Shown: piece by piece, positions 22,298-30,965 of the stretch | How the letters are laid out: every line of letters begins with the position of its first letter | Numbering within the stretch: the first letter of the stretch is position 1 | Source: Vagococcus fluvialis bH819 | Lineage (GTDB): Bacteria; Bacillota; Bacilli; Lactobacillales; Vagococcaceae | NCBI RefSeq assembly: GCF_900163795.1 | Contig: NZ_FWFD01000003.1 | Coordinates: 62,001-126,000, forward strand | Direction: 5' to 3' | Length of the DNA stretch: 64,000 nucleotides | The notes under the pieces: generated by a model | What the model saw: only the letters and a program-made list of their open reading frames with translations | Databases searched by the model: none | Told to the model about the DNA's origin: nothing | Made by a program: the position numbers and the translations under genes

Positions 22298-23329
22298 TCA
22301 CTTGTTTCTGATATTCTTAACAGATCCACCTTCAACTAGCACCGTTTTAATTTCTTTTGACTGCTCTTTTTGATTGTTTTTTTCTATATTTTCAACCATT
22401 AAAGTCATGATTGCTGTTGCCTTTTCAAAAACATCTTGGCGCATACTAGTAATTTGTGGGGTCGCGTATTTAGAGTATGCTGTTCCATCAAAACTAACAA
22501 TAGAAATATCATTTGGAACTGTTATCCCCTCTTTATATAGCTCTGAAATAACCTGAATTGCTAATAGATCAGAAGAACAGAAAAAAACTGTTTCATTCCT
22601 TACTATGGGTAACAAAAACCGCTTAATAAATGTGCCATAATTCGTATATGTTGTTGGAATACTCACGAATTTTGGTAATAAATTAACTTCTTCCATGGCT
22701 TCTTTAACTCCCAGTGAACGCTCTAAATCTAAGCCTTTCCAATCAGATGGTGAGTCACTTTTAGCAATAAAGACAATATCAGAATAACCTTTTCTAAGTA
22801 AGTATTTTGTCATATTTAAAGCACCCGCACGATCATCTATTCCAACATTTAATTTAGGGCGATTGATCCCCTGTCCGTAAGAATCAATAAAAACAATTGG
22901 TACAGAAACTCGAGTTTGCCACTTATTAATATCATTAGCAGATGTCCCAGAAACAATTAACCCTTCTAAATTCCACATATCTGCTAACTTAGCTCCTTCT
23001 TCAAAATCAGAGACCCGATGAAACATCATAAAATAGCCAGCTTCTTTGATCTTAGCTTCTAAAGTTTGAATTAATTCTCCGTGATAAGGATTATCAAAAA
23101 AGGCTTCATTAACTGCTTCTGTATCCTGAATAATAACACCAATGATTCGAGAACCATGATTAGCCAGTAATCGACCTCCCATGTTGGCTGTATAATTTAA
23201 CTCTTTTAATGCTTTATTAACTTTTTCTTTTGTTTCAATTGATACTTTGGCGTCTCTACCATGTATCACATTTGACACAGTTGTGGGACTGACCCCTGTA
23301 TATTTTGCAATATCCTTGATGGTTGCCAT
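22298..23329 (-). CDS. LacI-family transcriptional repressor of the sugar operon
   Basis: DNA-binding regulator with sugar-responsive core. The N-terminal helix-turn-helix reads MATIKDIAKYTGVSPTTVSN, with the hinge NYTANMGGRLLA, then a periplasmic-binding-protein-like effector domain. The frame is open to 23389, but the ATG at 23329 starts the canonical LacI N-terminus and has GAGGTG seven bases ahead, giving 343 residues. It lies upstream of the transporter on the same strand with its own promoter. The two CG-centred palindromes before the binding-protein gene are its probable targets. Confidence 0.93.
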   Translation of the reverse strand: MATIKDIAKYTGVSPTTVSNVIHGRDAKVSIETKEKVNKALKELNYTANMGGRLLANHGSRIIGVIIQDTEAVNEAFFDNPYHGELIQTLEAKIKEAGYFMMFHRVSDFEEGAKLADMWNLEGLIVSGTSANDINKWQTRVSVPIVFIDSYGQGINRPKLNVGIDDRAGALNMTKYLLRKGYSDIVFIAKSDSPSDWKGLDLERSLGVKEAMEEVNLLPKFVSIPTTYTNYGTFIKRFLLPIVRNETVFFCSSDLLAIQVISELYKEGITVPNDISIVSFDGTAYSKYATPQITSMRQDVFEKATAIMTLMVENIEKNNQKEQSKEIKTVLVEGGSVKNIRNK

Positions 23330-23360
23330 TTTTTCACCTCGTTTAGCCATATTATTTTTT

Positions 23361-23389
23361 AGTGTAGCAGTTTTAAATGTAACTGACAA
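23361..23389 (-). promoter_or_regulatory. Promoter of the LacI-family gene
   Basis: TTGTCA (23389-23384), a 17-base spacer and TACACT (23366-23361), about 30 bases before the ATG. Confidence 0.65.
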
Positions 23390-23405
23390 TTTTTTATTAA
23401 ATTCT

Positions 23406-23434
23406 TTGTTTTCTTCTTCAATTCAAATTATAAT
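23406..23434 (+). promoter_or_regulatory. Promoter of the TetR-family gene
   Basis: TTGTTT (23406-23411), a 17-base spacer and a perfect TATAAT (23429-23434), followed by AAAGGAG before the ATG at 23466. Confidence 0.7.
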
Positions 23435-23465
23435 ATAGTTATGTAAAAAAAGGAGCTATTTCACT

Positions 23466-24032
23466 ATGAACTTAACTAAAAAAGCTTTATCACAAGCTCT
23501 CAAAGAAATAATGAATCATATTCCCTTTGAAAAAATAACCATTAATGATGTCACTGCAGAAGCTGGTGTGTCAAGAAATACTTTTTACTATCATTTTTCA
23601 GATATTAACGAACTTCTTGCTTGGACCTTTGATAATGAAATTGTTAAAGGGTTAGAAAATTATGAAGATCTTAATACTTGGAATGATGGTTTGCTAAGTG
23701 TTCTTAATTACACTGAAGAAAACCGCAAATTTTGTTTAAATACTTTCCATTCTTTTAATCGTGATCGATTGGAAATCTTTCTTTATAATATTACTTACCA
23801 AATGCTCGTTTCTATTATGAGTCAATCCTATAGTGAAAAAGTATTGGCTACGGAGTTAAAAGAACAAATCGCTGATTTTTACGGACGGGGTATCGTTGCC
23901 CAAGTTATTCATTGGTTAACGACTCGTCTTGATGAGCCAAAAGATCAATTAATTACAAGAATCGAGCGCGTAACAAAGGGTATGTTTGAATTAATCATCC
24001 AAAATCAAACACAAAAATTGGACAAAATTTAG
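23466..24032 (+). CDS. TetR/AcrR-family transcriptional regulator
   Basis: A 188-residue regulator. The N-terminal helix-turn-helix spans about residues 20-45 (ITINDVTAEAGVSRNTFYYHF), with the FYYHF signature of the family. The C-terminal part is a helical ligand and dimer domain of the type often seen in small Firmicute TetR proteins. It is followed by a long inverted repeat and then the DUF5692 membrane protein gene in the same direction, which is its most likely target. The ligand cannot be read from the sequence. Confidence 0.85.
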   Translation: MNLTKKALSQALKEIMNHIPFEKITINDVTAEAGVSRNTFYYHFSDINELLAWTFDNEIVKGLENYEDLNTWNDGLLSVLNYTEENRKFCLNTFHSFNRDRLEIFLYNITYQMLVSIMSQSYSEKVLATELKEQIADFYGRGIVAQVIHWLTTRLDEPKDQLITRIERVTKGMFELIIQNQTQKLDKI

Positions 24033-24050
24033 TTTTTGTCCAATTTTTGT
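24011..24050 (+). terminator. 17-pair perfect hairpin at the end of the TetR gene
   Basis: ACAAAAATTGGACAAAA pairs perfectly with TTTTGTCCAATTTTTGT around a 6-base loop and overlaps the last codons of the TetR gene. The 3' arm contains T5, so it probably terminates transcription, though no T run follows the stem. Confidence 0.6.
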
Positions 24051-24094
24051 GCAATTTATCACGTTTGTTTATGTTATTTCCTCTCAAAATTCGT

Positions 24095-24116
24095 ATGATA
24101 GTAATGTAATTATCAT
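24095..24116. promoter_or_regulatory. Dyad ahead of the DUF5692 gene
   Basis: ATGATA-10-TATCAT is a perfect 6-base inverted repeat 25 bases before the ATG. It could be the operator of the adjacent TetR protein. I cannot place a convincing -35 and -10 pair here. Confidence 0.3.
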
Positions 24117-24140
24117 TTAACTATTTTAGGAGGAGTTTAT

Positions 24141-25055
24141 ATGTTTTTCTTTGAAAGTATGCCACTAACTTCAGTTCTTATGTGGTTTGTCGTACTAGGT
24201 GGGTTAATTCTCATGAATGAATTAGCTCGTGCTAACAAATGGGTAGCAATTGTTTTATTTACCGCACTACCTATCATCTTAACAATCTTCGTTTGGCCAA
24301 CAACAGCTGGCGCTGGAAGTAGTACCGGTACTTGGTTCCACTGGGTAAAAGTTTATTCAGCCTTAGCTGGTTGTTTAGGATTTTTAGCTCTACGATTTAT
24401 CAAAGGTGCTCAAAACAACAAATACATGATGGCTTTCCCAGCTTTAATTTTAGCTATCAATATTATGGAAGCTGTTATTCGTGATTTCCAAGTTTATTCT
24501 TTACATGGAATGATTGATGGAGTATACATGAATGGTGGTATTTGGAACATCATGAATGGTGTCGCTGGTATTTTAAACATCTTGACTATTTCTGGTTGGA
24601 TGGGTATCCAAATTAGTAAAAATAAACAAAAAGATATGGTCTGGGCTGATCAAATGTGGTTCTGGATTATTGCTTATGATTTATGGAACTTTGCTTATGT
24701 TTACAACTGTGTATCAGATCACTCATTCTACGCTGGTTTAGCATTGTTACTATCTTGTACTATTCCTGCTTTCTTTATCAAAAAAGGCGCTTGGTTACAA
24801 CATAGAGCTCAAACATTAGCTTTCTGGATGATGTTCACTATGACATTCCCTGCCTTTGTTGGTGAATCTCAATTTTCAGTTCAAAGTACTCACAGCAGTA
24901 CTGCATTATTTGTAGCAAGTTTCCTTGCTTTAGCAGCAAACGTGGCTGTCTTTATCTACCATATCTACCGCATCAAAACTCAAAAGAAAAATGTTCTCAA
25001 AGAAGAAGTTTATACTGGACTTAAATCTTTTGATGAAGTAAAAGACAATAACTAA
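24141..25055 (+). CDS. DUF5692-family multi-spanning membrane protein
   Basis: A 304-residue integral membrane protein with about eight to nine hydrophobic helices and many tryptophans, for example at residues 14, 34 and 52. Segments such as VKVYSALAGCLGFLALRFI and WADQMWFWIIAYDLWNFAYV match my recollection of DUF5692, a family without a known function. A strong AGGAGG lies ahead of the ATG. The charged C-terminal tail (KTQKKNVLKEEVYTG) is probably in the cytoplasm. It follows a TetR gene, which suggests inducible expression, perhaps for transport or stress response. That is inference only. Confidence 0.75.
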   Translation: MFFFESMPLTSVLMWFVVLGGLILMNELARANKWVAIVLFTALPIILTIFVWPTTAGAGSSTGTWFHWVKVYSALAGCLGFLALRFIKGAQNNKYMMAFPALILAINIMEAVIRDFQVYSLHGMIDGVYMNGGIWNIMNGVAGILNILTISGWMGIQISKNKQKDMVWADQMWFWIIAYDLWNFAYVYNCVSDHSFYAGLALLLSCTIPAFFIKKGAWLQHRAQTLAFWMMFTMTFPAFVGESQFSVQSTHSSTALFVASFLALAANVAVFIYHIYRIKTQKKNVLKEEVYTGLKSFDEVKDNN

Positions 25056-25063
25056 TAAAGCAA

Positions 25064-25110
25064 AAAAGCCTGCAAAAGACGATACACATCTCTTTTGCAG
25101 GCTTTTATTT
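25064..25110. terminator. Bidirectional terminator between DUF5692 and cupin genes
   Basis: AAAAAGCCTGCAAAAGA and TCTTTTGCAGGCTTTT form a near-perfect stem with an 11-base loop and A/T runs on both sides. Confidence 0.9.
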
Positions 25111-25126
25111 TTATAAGATAATCGTT

Positions 25127-25612
25127 CTAAATTTCTTCAAATGCTAATTTCTTTATAATGTCTTCATGTTCGGGATAGTTTTCTAATAATTCCTTTTGAG
25201 TAAAAAGCTTAAAATCTGTAAACTCAAAACCTGGAACAACAACACAACTAACTAATGAATAGTCATTTGATACTGTGGAACCAAATATTGTTCCTTTGGG
25301 TACTAAGTAATGCAGACGTTCACCTTCTAATGTATTTTTGCCTACTTTAACAGCTTCATAACGTCCATCAGGAAAAAGGCAATGAACTGTCAACGGATTA
25401 CCATCATGATAGTACCAAATTTCATCTGCCGTCAACTGATGAAAATGGGAAGGGCTTTCCTCGGTTAATAAAAAATAAATACTTGTATAAAGCTTGCGCT
25501 CATCATCATTCACTGAAAGATAATTTTCTGACGCTTCTGTTCTTAAATAAAAGCCACCTTCTGGGTGAGCTTCTAACCCTAATTCATTAATCCATTCTTC
25601 TTTTGATTTCAT
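25127..25612 (-). CDS. Cupin-superfamily protein (DUF985)
   Basis: A 161-residue single-domain beta-barrel protein. It starts with the DUF985 hallmark LGLEAHPEGGFYLRT, followed by SIYFLLTEESPSHFHQLTAD, which holds the histidines usual in cupin metal sites, and DEIWYYHDGNPL. The length is normal. No reaction is established for most of this family, and some members resemble sugar epimerases in fold. It is transcribed alone, with AAGGGGAG before the ATG. Confidence 0.85.
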   Translation of the reverse strand: MKSKEEWINELGLEAHPEGGFYLRTEASENYLSVNDDERKLYTSIYFLLTEESPSHFHQLTADEIWYYHDGNPLTVHCLFPDGRYEAVKVGKNTLEGERLHYLVPKGTIFGSTVSNDYSLVSCVVVPGFEFTDFKLFTQKELLENYPEHEDIIKKLAFEEI

Positions 25613-25765
25613 TGTTTTCTCCCCTTACTAATTTTCATTTAATTATACTTTAAATTGTATTTCGACACAACTTTAGTATTTTTACTTGATATACTATATA
25701 TTGTGTATTATCATATGTTTTGTAAGCTACAAACGCTATATATAGCTAAGGGGTTTGAGGAGGAA

Positions 25766-26407
25766 ATGACAGTGATAGTATTAGCAGGCACGATTGGTGC
25801 TGGAAAGACAAGTTTATCAGAGATGATAGCCAAAGAATTAGAAACAGAAGTATTTTTTGAAAGTGTAGAAAATAATGAAATTCTACCATTATTTTATCAA
25901 GATCCAGAGAAGTATTCTTTTCTGCTTCAAATATATTTTTTAAATAAACGATTCAAAAGTATTAAAGAAGCGCTTGTTCATGATAACAACGTATTAGATC
26001 GCTCAATTTATGAAGATTCATTATTATTTCATTTAAATGCTGATTTAGGACGTGCATCGACACAAGAAGTCGAAGTTTACGACGAACTTCTTAAAAATAT
26101 GATGGAAGAACTACCTTTTGCTTCACATAAAAAACAACCTGATTTATTGGTTCACATTAAGGTTTCATTCGAGACTATGTTAGAACGAATCGAAAAAAGA
26201 AATCGTCCGTATGAACAATTAAGCTTCGATCCTAATTTGTATGATTATTATAAAGAACTTAATCAACGCTATGAACAATGGTTTATTGACTATAATGAAA
26301 GTCCTAAAATTCAAATAGATGGGGATCAATTTAATTTTGTGGAAGACGAGACTGCTGCTAAAGAAGTTATAAATATGGTACTAAAAAAACTTGAGAAAAT
26401 TAGATAA
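25766..26407 (+). CDS. Deoxynucleoside kinase (deoxyadenosine/deoxyguanosine kinase type)
   Basis: Phosphorylates a purine or cytosine deoxynucleoside for salvage. The 213-residue protein has the P-loop LAGTIGAGKTSL, the DRSIYED motif (the DRS catalytic/base-sensing segment of the dNK family) and an arginine-rich lid EKRNRPYEQ. The frame extends back to 25655, but the domain begins near 25766. The ATG at 25766 is only 2 bases from GAGGAGG, so the GTG at 25772, with an 8-base spacing, is a real alternative start; the difference is two residues. It is a single-gene unit with a strong terminator. Confidence 0.88.
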   Translation: MTVIVLAGTIGAGKTSLSEMIAKELETEVFFESVENNEILPLFYQDPEKYSFLLQIYFLNKRFKSIKEALVHDNNVLDRSIYEDSLLFHLNADLGRASTQEVEVYDELLKNMMEELPFASHKKQPDLLVHIKVSFETMLERIEKRNRPYEQLSFDPNLYDYYKELNQRYEQWFIDYNESPKIQIDGDQFNFVEDETAAKEVINMVLKKLEKIR

Positions 26408-26409
26408 TA

Positions 26410-26457
26410 AAAAAGGAATTCAATACAAAGATAAGCTTTGTGTTGAATCCCTTTTTT
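26410..26457. terminator. Bidirectional terminator after the deoxynucleoside kinase gene
   Basis: A roughly 20-pair stem (AAAAAGGAATTCAATACAAAG with CTTTGTGTTGAATCCCTTTTT) has a 4-base loop and T7, and serves the two convergent genes. Confidence 0.9.
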
Positions 26458-26464
26458 TATTCTA

Positions 26465-26680
26465 TTATTTACTAAAATGAAACGCAACAAAACCAATAAT
26501 AATCATCGCAATTCCAGATGAAAACTGTCCAATCCCAGATGCTTGACCTGTAAAAATCAACTGAATTATATTATTTTCTCCTTTATGATTTTTAAAGTCT
26601 GTTTTCATTCGGTAAAATCCCCATACTGCTAATAGTAAGCCAAATCCCCATAAAAAAATACTTGGTAACATATTGTTCAC
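26465..26680 (-). CDS. Small two-helix membrane protein, unknown function
   Basis: A 71-residue protein with two hydrophobic segments (IFLWGFGLLLAVWGFYRM and ISSGIAMIIIGFVAF-like near the end) linked by a polar loop with the basic stretch KTDFKNHKG. I know no function. The GTG at 26680 follows AAGGA closely; the ATG at 26671 is the alternative start, three residues shorter. Its compact position against the kinase terminator supports a real gene. Confidence 0.6.
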   Translation of the reverse strand: MNNMLPSIFLWGFGLLLAVWGFYRMKTDFKNHKGENNIIQLIFTGQASGIGQFSSGIAMIIIGFVAFHFSK

Positions 26681-26861
26681 CCATTCCTTATCTTTTATTT
26701 ATAATAATTGTAACATGATTAATAACTGAGTTGTATAGGTCTCAAGTCGTGTATAGTTGCTTTATGAATTTAGAAAAAGTCATATGTAAATAAAGTCAAC
26801 TATCGAAGTCAATTAGACTACTTGCTACTTTTATTCTATTTTTTTCATTTAGACCAAAAAA

Positions 26862-26983
26862 AATAAGGCACTAAGCCTTGTCGTTGCTACATTTATTCAG
26901 ACACATGGCGGCACCTACTTAGTGCTGCTTCCTTCCAGATCTGACACGCTTCATAAGCCCACCATTGTCCTAGCCTTGCGGCA
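26862..26983 (-). ncRNA. ffs: Signal recognition particle RNA, small bacterial type (4.5S-like)
   Basis: The minus strand carries the universally conserved SRP domain IV sequence GTCAGATCTGGAAGGAAGCA, with flanking complementary arms, and ends in a T8-rich run at about 26853-26860. The segment of about 120 bases lies directly after tadA, a common arrangement in Firmicutes. A TATAAT at 26995-26990 sets the likely 5' end near 26983. It is the small form without an Alu domain. It acts with Ffh in membrane-protein targeting. Confidence 0.93.
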
Positions 26984-27015
26984 ATATTCATTATACTTCA
27001 TCTCAATTAAAAATA

Positions 27016-27519
27016 CTACTCTTTTTTTGCTTCTTTTTGCTTTTTTCGAATTTGTCTAAAAAAATTTGTTAAAATATTACCACATTCCTCTTCTAGTATT
27101 CCAGTTTCAACATAACAAGAATGATTGAATCTCATATCTTGTAAAAGATTCATTAAACTACCTGCCGTGCCTCCCTTAGGATCTTTAGCCCCATAGAATA
27201 CTTGATCTATTCTGGAGAGCAAGATACCGCCACAGCACATCGGACAAGGCTCTAGCGTTACAAATAGTTGGGCCTTTTCTAATCTCCAGCTTTTAGTCCT
27301 TCGATTAGCTTCTTGAATAGCAATCATCTCAGCATGAGTAGTTGCATCTTGAGAAAGCTCTCGAACATTATGACCACGTCCAATAATCTGACCATCTAAA
27401 ACAACCACTGCTCCAATAGGTACCTCGCCCATAATTTCAGCTTTTTTAGCTTCTAAAAGAGCTTCTCTCATAAAATATTCTTTTTCTTCTTGTGTAAATT
27501 TTACCGAACGAATAAACAT
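27016..27519 (-). CDS. tadA: tRNA-specific adenosine deaminase
   Basis: Deaminates the wobble adenosine A34 of tRNA-Arg(ACG) to inosine. The 167-residue cytidine-deaminase-fold protein has the zinc and catalytic motifs THAEMIAI (H and E) and EPCPMCCGG (two cysteines). The N-terminal region and GEVPIGAVVV are typical of TadA. The ATG at 27519 has GAGGG five bases upstream. The gene is directly followed by ffs on the same strand. In many Firmicutes dnaX comes next, but it is absent here. Confidence 0.96.
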   Translation of the reverse strand: MFIRSVKFTQEEKEYFMREALLEAKKAEIMGEVPIGAVVVLDGQIIGRGHNVRELSQDATTHAEMIAIQEANRRTKSWRLEKAQLFVTLEPCPMCCGGILLSRIDQVFYGAKDPKGGTAGSLMNLLQDMRFNHSCYVETGILEEECGNILTNFFRQIRKKQKEAKKE

Positions 27520-27624
27520 AACATCCCTCTATTTTTCTTGTTTTTATCATATTATCACAAAAAACTTTGTTTATGATACCTTTATGTTAAAATGATGATA
27601 CATTTATTGAAAGGAATGCTTTAT

Positions 27625-28473
27625 ATGAAATTAAATGAACTACAAAGCATTTATCCTCAAGGAAAAGTTCTTACATCTAAAGAAGCCGATGAAAAATATT
27701 TGATTCTGCCAATTGAGAATAAATGGTTTTATTTACCCAAAAATAATTTATCTAACAGTGAAATGAAACTATTACAAAATTTATTACCTGAATCGAATTA
27801 CTTAATTCAACTAAAAAAACACCCTTGGTATCAATATTTATTCCAAAACAAACCGTTTCCAACTGTTGAACAACCATACCGTATTATTCAATTAAAAATA
27901 AAAAAAGAGTCCCCAAACGCGATAGATTGGTTAACTCATTTTTCTAAACTCTTCAATCAAGTAGAAGATTATTTCTTTATTGATAAAACAACGGCTATTC
28001 TAGTAGAAGAAAAATCACCTGTCGTTTATCAAAAAACAGATTTAGATGGCATGATTTTAACTCTTGAAAGTGAGTTTTTAATTCAAGCAAATGCTTTTCT
28101 TGGCTCTTTTAACGAAATAAATCAAAATTTTTCCCTTTATTTTGCTGAAGAACAAAAAATATTTGAATCTTATTACAAACATCGAAAAAATGTTTTTTCT
28201 TTTCAAGATGTGGCAATTGATTATTTAACTAAAAATACAATCGCCAAAAGTTCAATCATGCAAACACTTAAAGACACATTGAGTATCGATGATGAATTAA
28301 AGTTAATCATCAAAACGCTTTGGTTAAAACAAGGCAACATCACATCGACCTCTAAAGAACTTTACATTCATAGAAATACGTTGCAATATCGCCTTGAAAA
28401 ATTTAACGAGCGTACTGGTTTTTCATTAAAAGATATGAATGATTTAACACTCTGCTATCTTCTCATTAATTAA
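27625..28473 (+). CDS. PucR/CdaR-type helix-turn-helix regulator
   Basis: A 282-residue protein whose last 60 residues are a PucR-type helix-turn-helix: KTLWLKQGNITSTSKELYIH followed by RNTLQYRLEKF. The N-terminal 220 residues have no motif I recognise and may bind an effector. The frame opens at 27592, but AAAGGA nine bases before the ATG at 27625 sets the start. It overlaps the 3' end of the convergent zinc peptidase gene by 4 bases. The target is unknown; no metabolic operon adjoins it. Confidence 0.8.
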   Translation: MKLNELQSIYPQGKVLTSKEADEKYLILPIENKWFYLPKNNLSNSEMKLLQNLLPESNYLIQLKKHPWYQYLFQNKPFPTVEQPYRIIQLKIKKESPNAIDWLTHFSKLFNQVEDYFFIDKTTAILVEEKSPVVYQKTDLDGMILTLESEFLIQANAFLGSFNEINQNFSLYFAEEQKIFESYYKHRKNVFSFQDVAIDYLTKNTIAKSSIMQTLKDTLSIDDELKLIIKTLWLKQGNITSTSKELYIHRNTLQYRLEKFNERTGFSLKDMNDLTLCYLLIN

Positions 28474-29174
28474 TCTCTTCGATTTCCACCAAAAAGAATA
28501 ACCAATCTTAATACTTGTAGTAATGAGGCAACGGCTGCAGCAACATAAGTTAAGGCTGCAGCTGTTAAGACTTTTCTAGCCATTACTAATTCTTCTTCAT
28601 CTAAAGATTGATTCTCTGCTAAAACAGCTAAAGCTCTTCTTGAAGCATTGAACTCTACTGGGAGTGTCACCACTTGAAATAGGAAAGTTAAAGCAAAGCA
28701 CCAAATACCTAAAGTGATGAGAAATGGTGAACTACTAAAAAATATTGCACCAATAATAATTAAAGGAATTGAAATTTTGGAACCAAAATTAACCACTGGT
28801 ACTAAAGCTCCTCTAAGTTTTAGTGGGGCATAACCCACTTCATCTTGAATCGCATGACCACATTCATGTGCTGCAACACCGATGGCAGAGACTGAACGAG
28901 ATTCAGAAACTCTTTCTGATAAACTAAGGATTTTAGTGTGCGAATTATAATTATCCGTTAAATCTCCTGAAATCTGCTGAACGGCAACCCCATTAATATT
29001 GGCATCTCTTAAAATTAAGCGGGCCACATCAGACGCTTTTAATCCTTTTTTATTCGATACTTTTTCAAATTTTCGATAAGTACTATTAACATAGCTAGAC
29101 GCCCACGCTGAGATAGCCACACCGATAATAATTAGTATATAAGTTTTGTCAAAAAACATATATGGCATAAACAT
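28470..29174 (-). CDS. Membrane zinc metallopeptidase, YugP family
   Basis: A 234-residue membrane protein with the zinc motif AAHECGHAIQDE (HExxH variant HECGH) at about residue 115. Hydrophobic helices are at the N-terminus (YILIIIGVAISAWA) and in two or three positions after the active site. This is the neutral zinc metallopeptidase family of B. subtilis YugP; its substrates are not established. The frame starts at a TTG (29180), but GGAGGG with an 8-base spacing favours the ATG at 29174. It is transcribed alone. Confidence 0.88.
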   Translation of the reverse strand: MFMPYMFFDKTYILIIIGVAISAWASSYVNSTYRKFEKVSNKKGLKASDVARLILRDANINGVAVQQISGDLTDNYNSHTKILSLSERVSESRSVSAIGVAAHECGHAIQDEVGYAPLKLRGALVPVVNFGSKISIPLIIIGAIFFSSSPFLITLGIWCFALTFLFQVVTLPVEFNASRRALAVLAENQSLDEEELVMARKVLTAAALTYVAAAVASLLQVLRLVILFGGNRRD

Positions 29175-29328
29175 AAACAAATCCCTCCAAATAATTTTAT
29201 ATCAGTAAGTTTATCAAATTTTTTTATAATATGTTAGTCTTTCCTTTGAACCTTTTGTGAATTTTATTTTTATGCCGTTATTAATAAAATAACCAATAAA
29301 AAAACAAGATGTTGTTTTATTAAGTGGA

Positions 29329-29388
29329 TTTATTATTAAAAATGATGTATCTTAATAATAAAGGATATTTGAACATGATAGTATCCTT
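29329..29388. promoter_or_regulatory. Two stacked inverted repeats before the Mga-like gene
   Basis: TTTATTATTAA-12-TTAATAATAAA (29329-29362) is a perfect 11-base dyad. Its end overlaps a second dyad, AAGGATA-14-TATCCTT (29361-29388). They lie 60-120 bases before the Mga-like regulator. The first has little GC and no T run, so a terminator is unlikely; autoregulatory binding sites are possible. Confidence 0.45.
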
Positions 29389-29450
29389 GTTCTTTTAAAC
29401 TAGTTTTTTAAAATTACGTAGAAAACCGTTTCAAGGGGAGGGACAGTGGA

Positions 29451-30938
29451 TTGCGAGAACTATTAGATACACCCACACAAAGACGTTTAAAAATATTAGA
29501 AATTTTAAATGAAGTTTCTACTTGGATTAGTTCCAATGAATTAGCTCAACAAAATAATGCTTCTTTAAGAACAATTAATAATGATGTTAGTTACCTAAAG
29601 GAAAATTGGCATCCACTATTGCTGATTGAAACATCAAAAAAGAATGGGGTCAGACTTAAAACACAAGCTAGTAGCCATGTCGAATTTGTTTATCGATATG
29701 TTTTAAAAAATTCTGAAGCCTTTCGCCTATTAGAATCCATGTTTTTTGATACCAGTTTAAGCATTGAAAAATGGGGTGAAAAACTTTACATTAGCGAGTC
29801 TTCTTTATATAGAATTACAAATGTTATGTCTATTTCTTTAAAAAAATACGGTCTGATACTTGAAAAAAAACCTTGTCGTATTATTGGTGAAAACGAGTTT
29901 TATGTTCGTTATTTTTATACTAGTTTCTTTAGAGAAGCTTATAACATAACCGAGTGGCCATTTCCAGTTGATAAAAAATTATCCTTTGATTATATTCAAA
30001 GCATTCTAAATATAATCAATTTTGATTTAGATGAAAATCAAGTCAATCATATTAACTATCTTTTTAATGTTTGTTTGATTAGACAGAGTCAAGGTTTTTA
30101 TGCCGAAAGAGACCTATGCTTTAATAATCATAAAGAATTACAACAATTATTACTTAATGATAAAACTAACTTAAATAAAATTGCACAAACTTATAAGCTC
30201 AAAATTGATGATAAACTGTTAAATGATATCATACTTACGATTTTTTTCCATCAATCTGATTGGAAAGATGCTGAAGAAAAATTTTTAGTTACCAATGAAA
30301 TCGGCTGCTTTATCAAAAATATTAGAGATGTTTTTGATATAAAACTAAGCAATTCTATTTCACATAAAATCGAAAGTAATATGCTTTTTCTGTATCAATA
30401 CCACCAATTGTATCCATATCGAAATTACATTATTTTTGATAAATATTTCTATAATGGATCGGTTATCAAAAATAATTATCCTGTATTTGATACTGTCGTC
30501 ACCAAAGCTCTTAATAAATTAGAAAAAAATACAAAATTTCCTTGGGAATCGGAATATCACGATGTTGTTCTTTATTTTTTAATGATCAAATGGCATGATC
30601 TTCCTGAAATATTGGAAGATAAAAAAGAAAAAGCTGAGATCTTGATTTTAAGTAATCTTGGAAAAGACCATTCAAATTTTATGGCTAAACAAATTAGAAA
30701 TAATTTTAGATTTAAGGCAAACATCGATACTTTTGCAGGCTCTATTTCATTTCTCGAAAATGAACCAAAAGAATTATTTGATGACTACGATATTTTGATA
30801 ACAAATTTTAATACAAAACTTTTACCTAATGATAAATTAGTTGTCATGGACGATATTCCATCAGGAAATGACTGGGGAACTCTTAGAAAAAATATCAATA
30901 AAATCAATAAAATTAATGTAAAAAGTTTGAATAAATAG
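29451..30938 (+). CDS. Mga/AtxA-like transcriptional regulator
   Basis: A 495-residue regulator. Its N-terminus has two predicted winged-helix domains: an HTH_Mga-like one (IRRLKILEILNEVSTW-like region, then SSNELAQQNNASLRTINNDVSYLKENW, residues about 27-55) and a second near 105-125. The middle is helical, PRD-like, and the end (from about 390, EILILSNLGKDHSNFMAKQI) resembles an EIIB-like fold, as in Mga and AtxA. The start is a TTG with GGGGAGGG upstream. A GGDEF gene follows after 27 bases on the same strand, which suggests one transcript. Whether PTS components phosphorylate it is unknown. Confidence 0.78.
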   Translation: MRELLDTPTQRRLKILEILNEVSTWISSNELAQQNNASLRTINNDVSYLKENWHPLLLIETSKKNGVRLKTQASSHVEFVYRYVLKNSEAFRLLESMFFDTSLSIEKWGEKLYISESSLYRITNVMSISLKKYGLILEKKPCRIIGENEFYVRYFYTSFFREAYNITEWPFPVDKKLSFDYIQSILNIINFDLDENQVNHINYLFNVCLIRQSQGFYAERDLCFNNHKELQQLLLNDKTNLNKIAQTYKLKIDDKLLNDIILTIFFHQSDWKDAEEKFLVTNEIGCFIKNIRDVFDIKLSNSISHKIESNMLFLYQYHQLYPYRNYIIFDKYFYNGSVIKNNYPVFDTVVTKALNKLEKNTKFPWESEYHDVVLYFLMIKWHDLPEILEDKKEKAEILILSNLGKDHSNFMAKQIRNNFRFKANIDTFAGSISFLENEPKELFDDYDILITNFNTKLLPNDKLVVMDDIPSGNDWGTLRKNINKINKINVKSLNK

Positions 30939-30965
30939 ACCCTAAAAAGATAAAGAGGAATAAAA

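Noticed and set aside
24061-24116. A standard sigma-A promoter for the DUF5692 gene
   Set aside because: TATGAT is present but no acceptable -35 box sits 16-18 bases upstream, so I did not call it.
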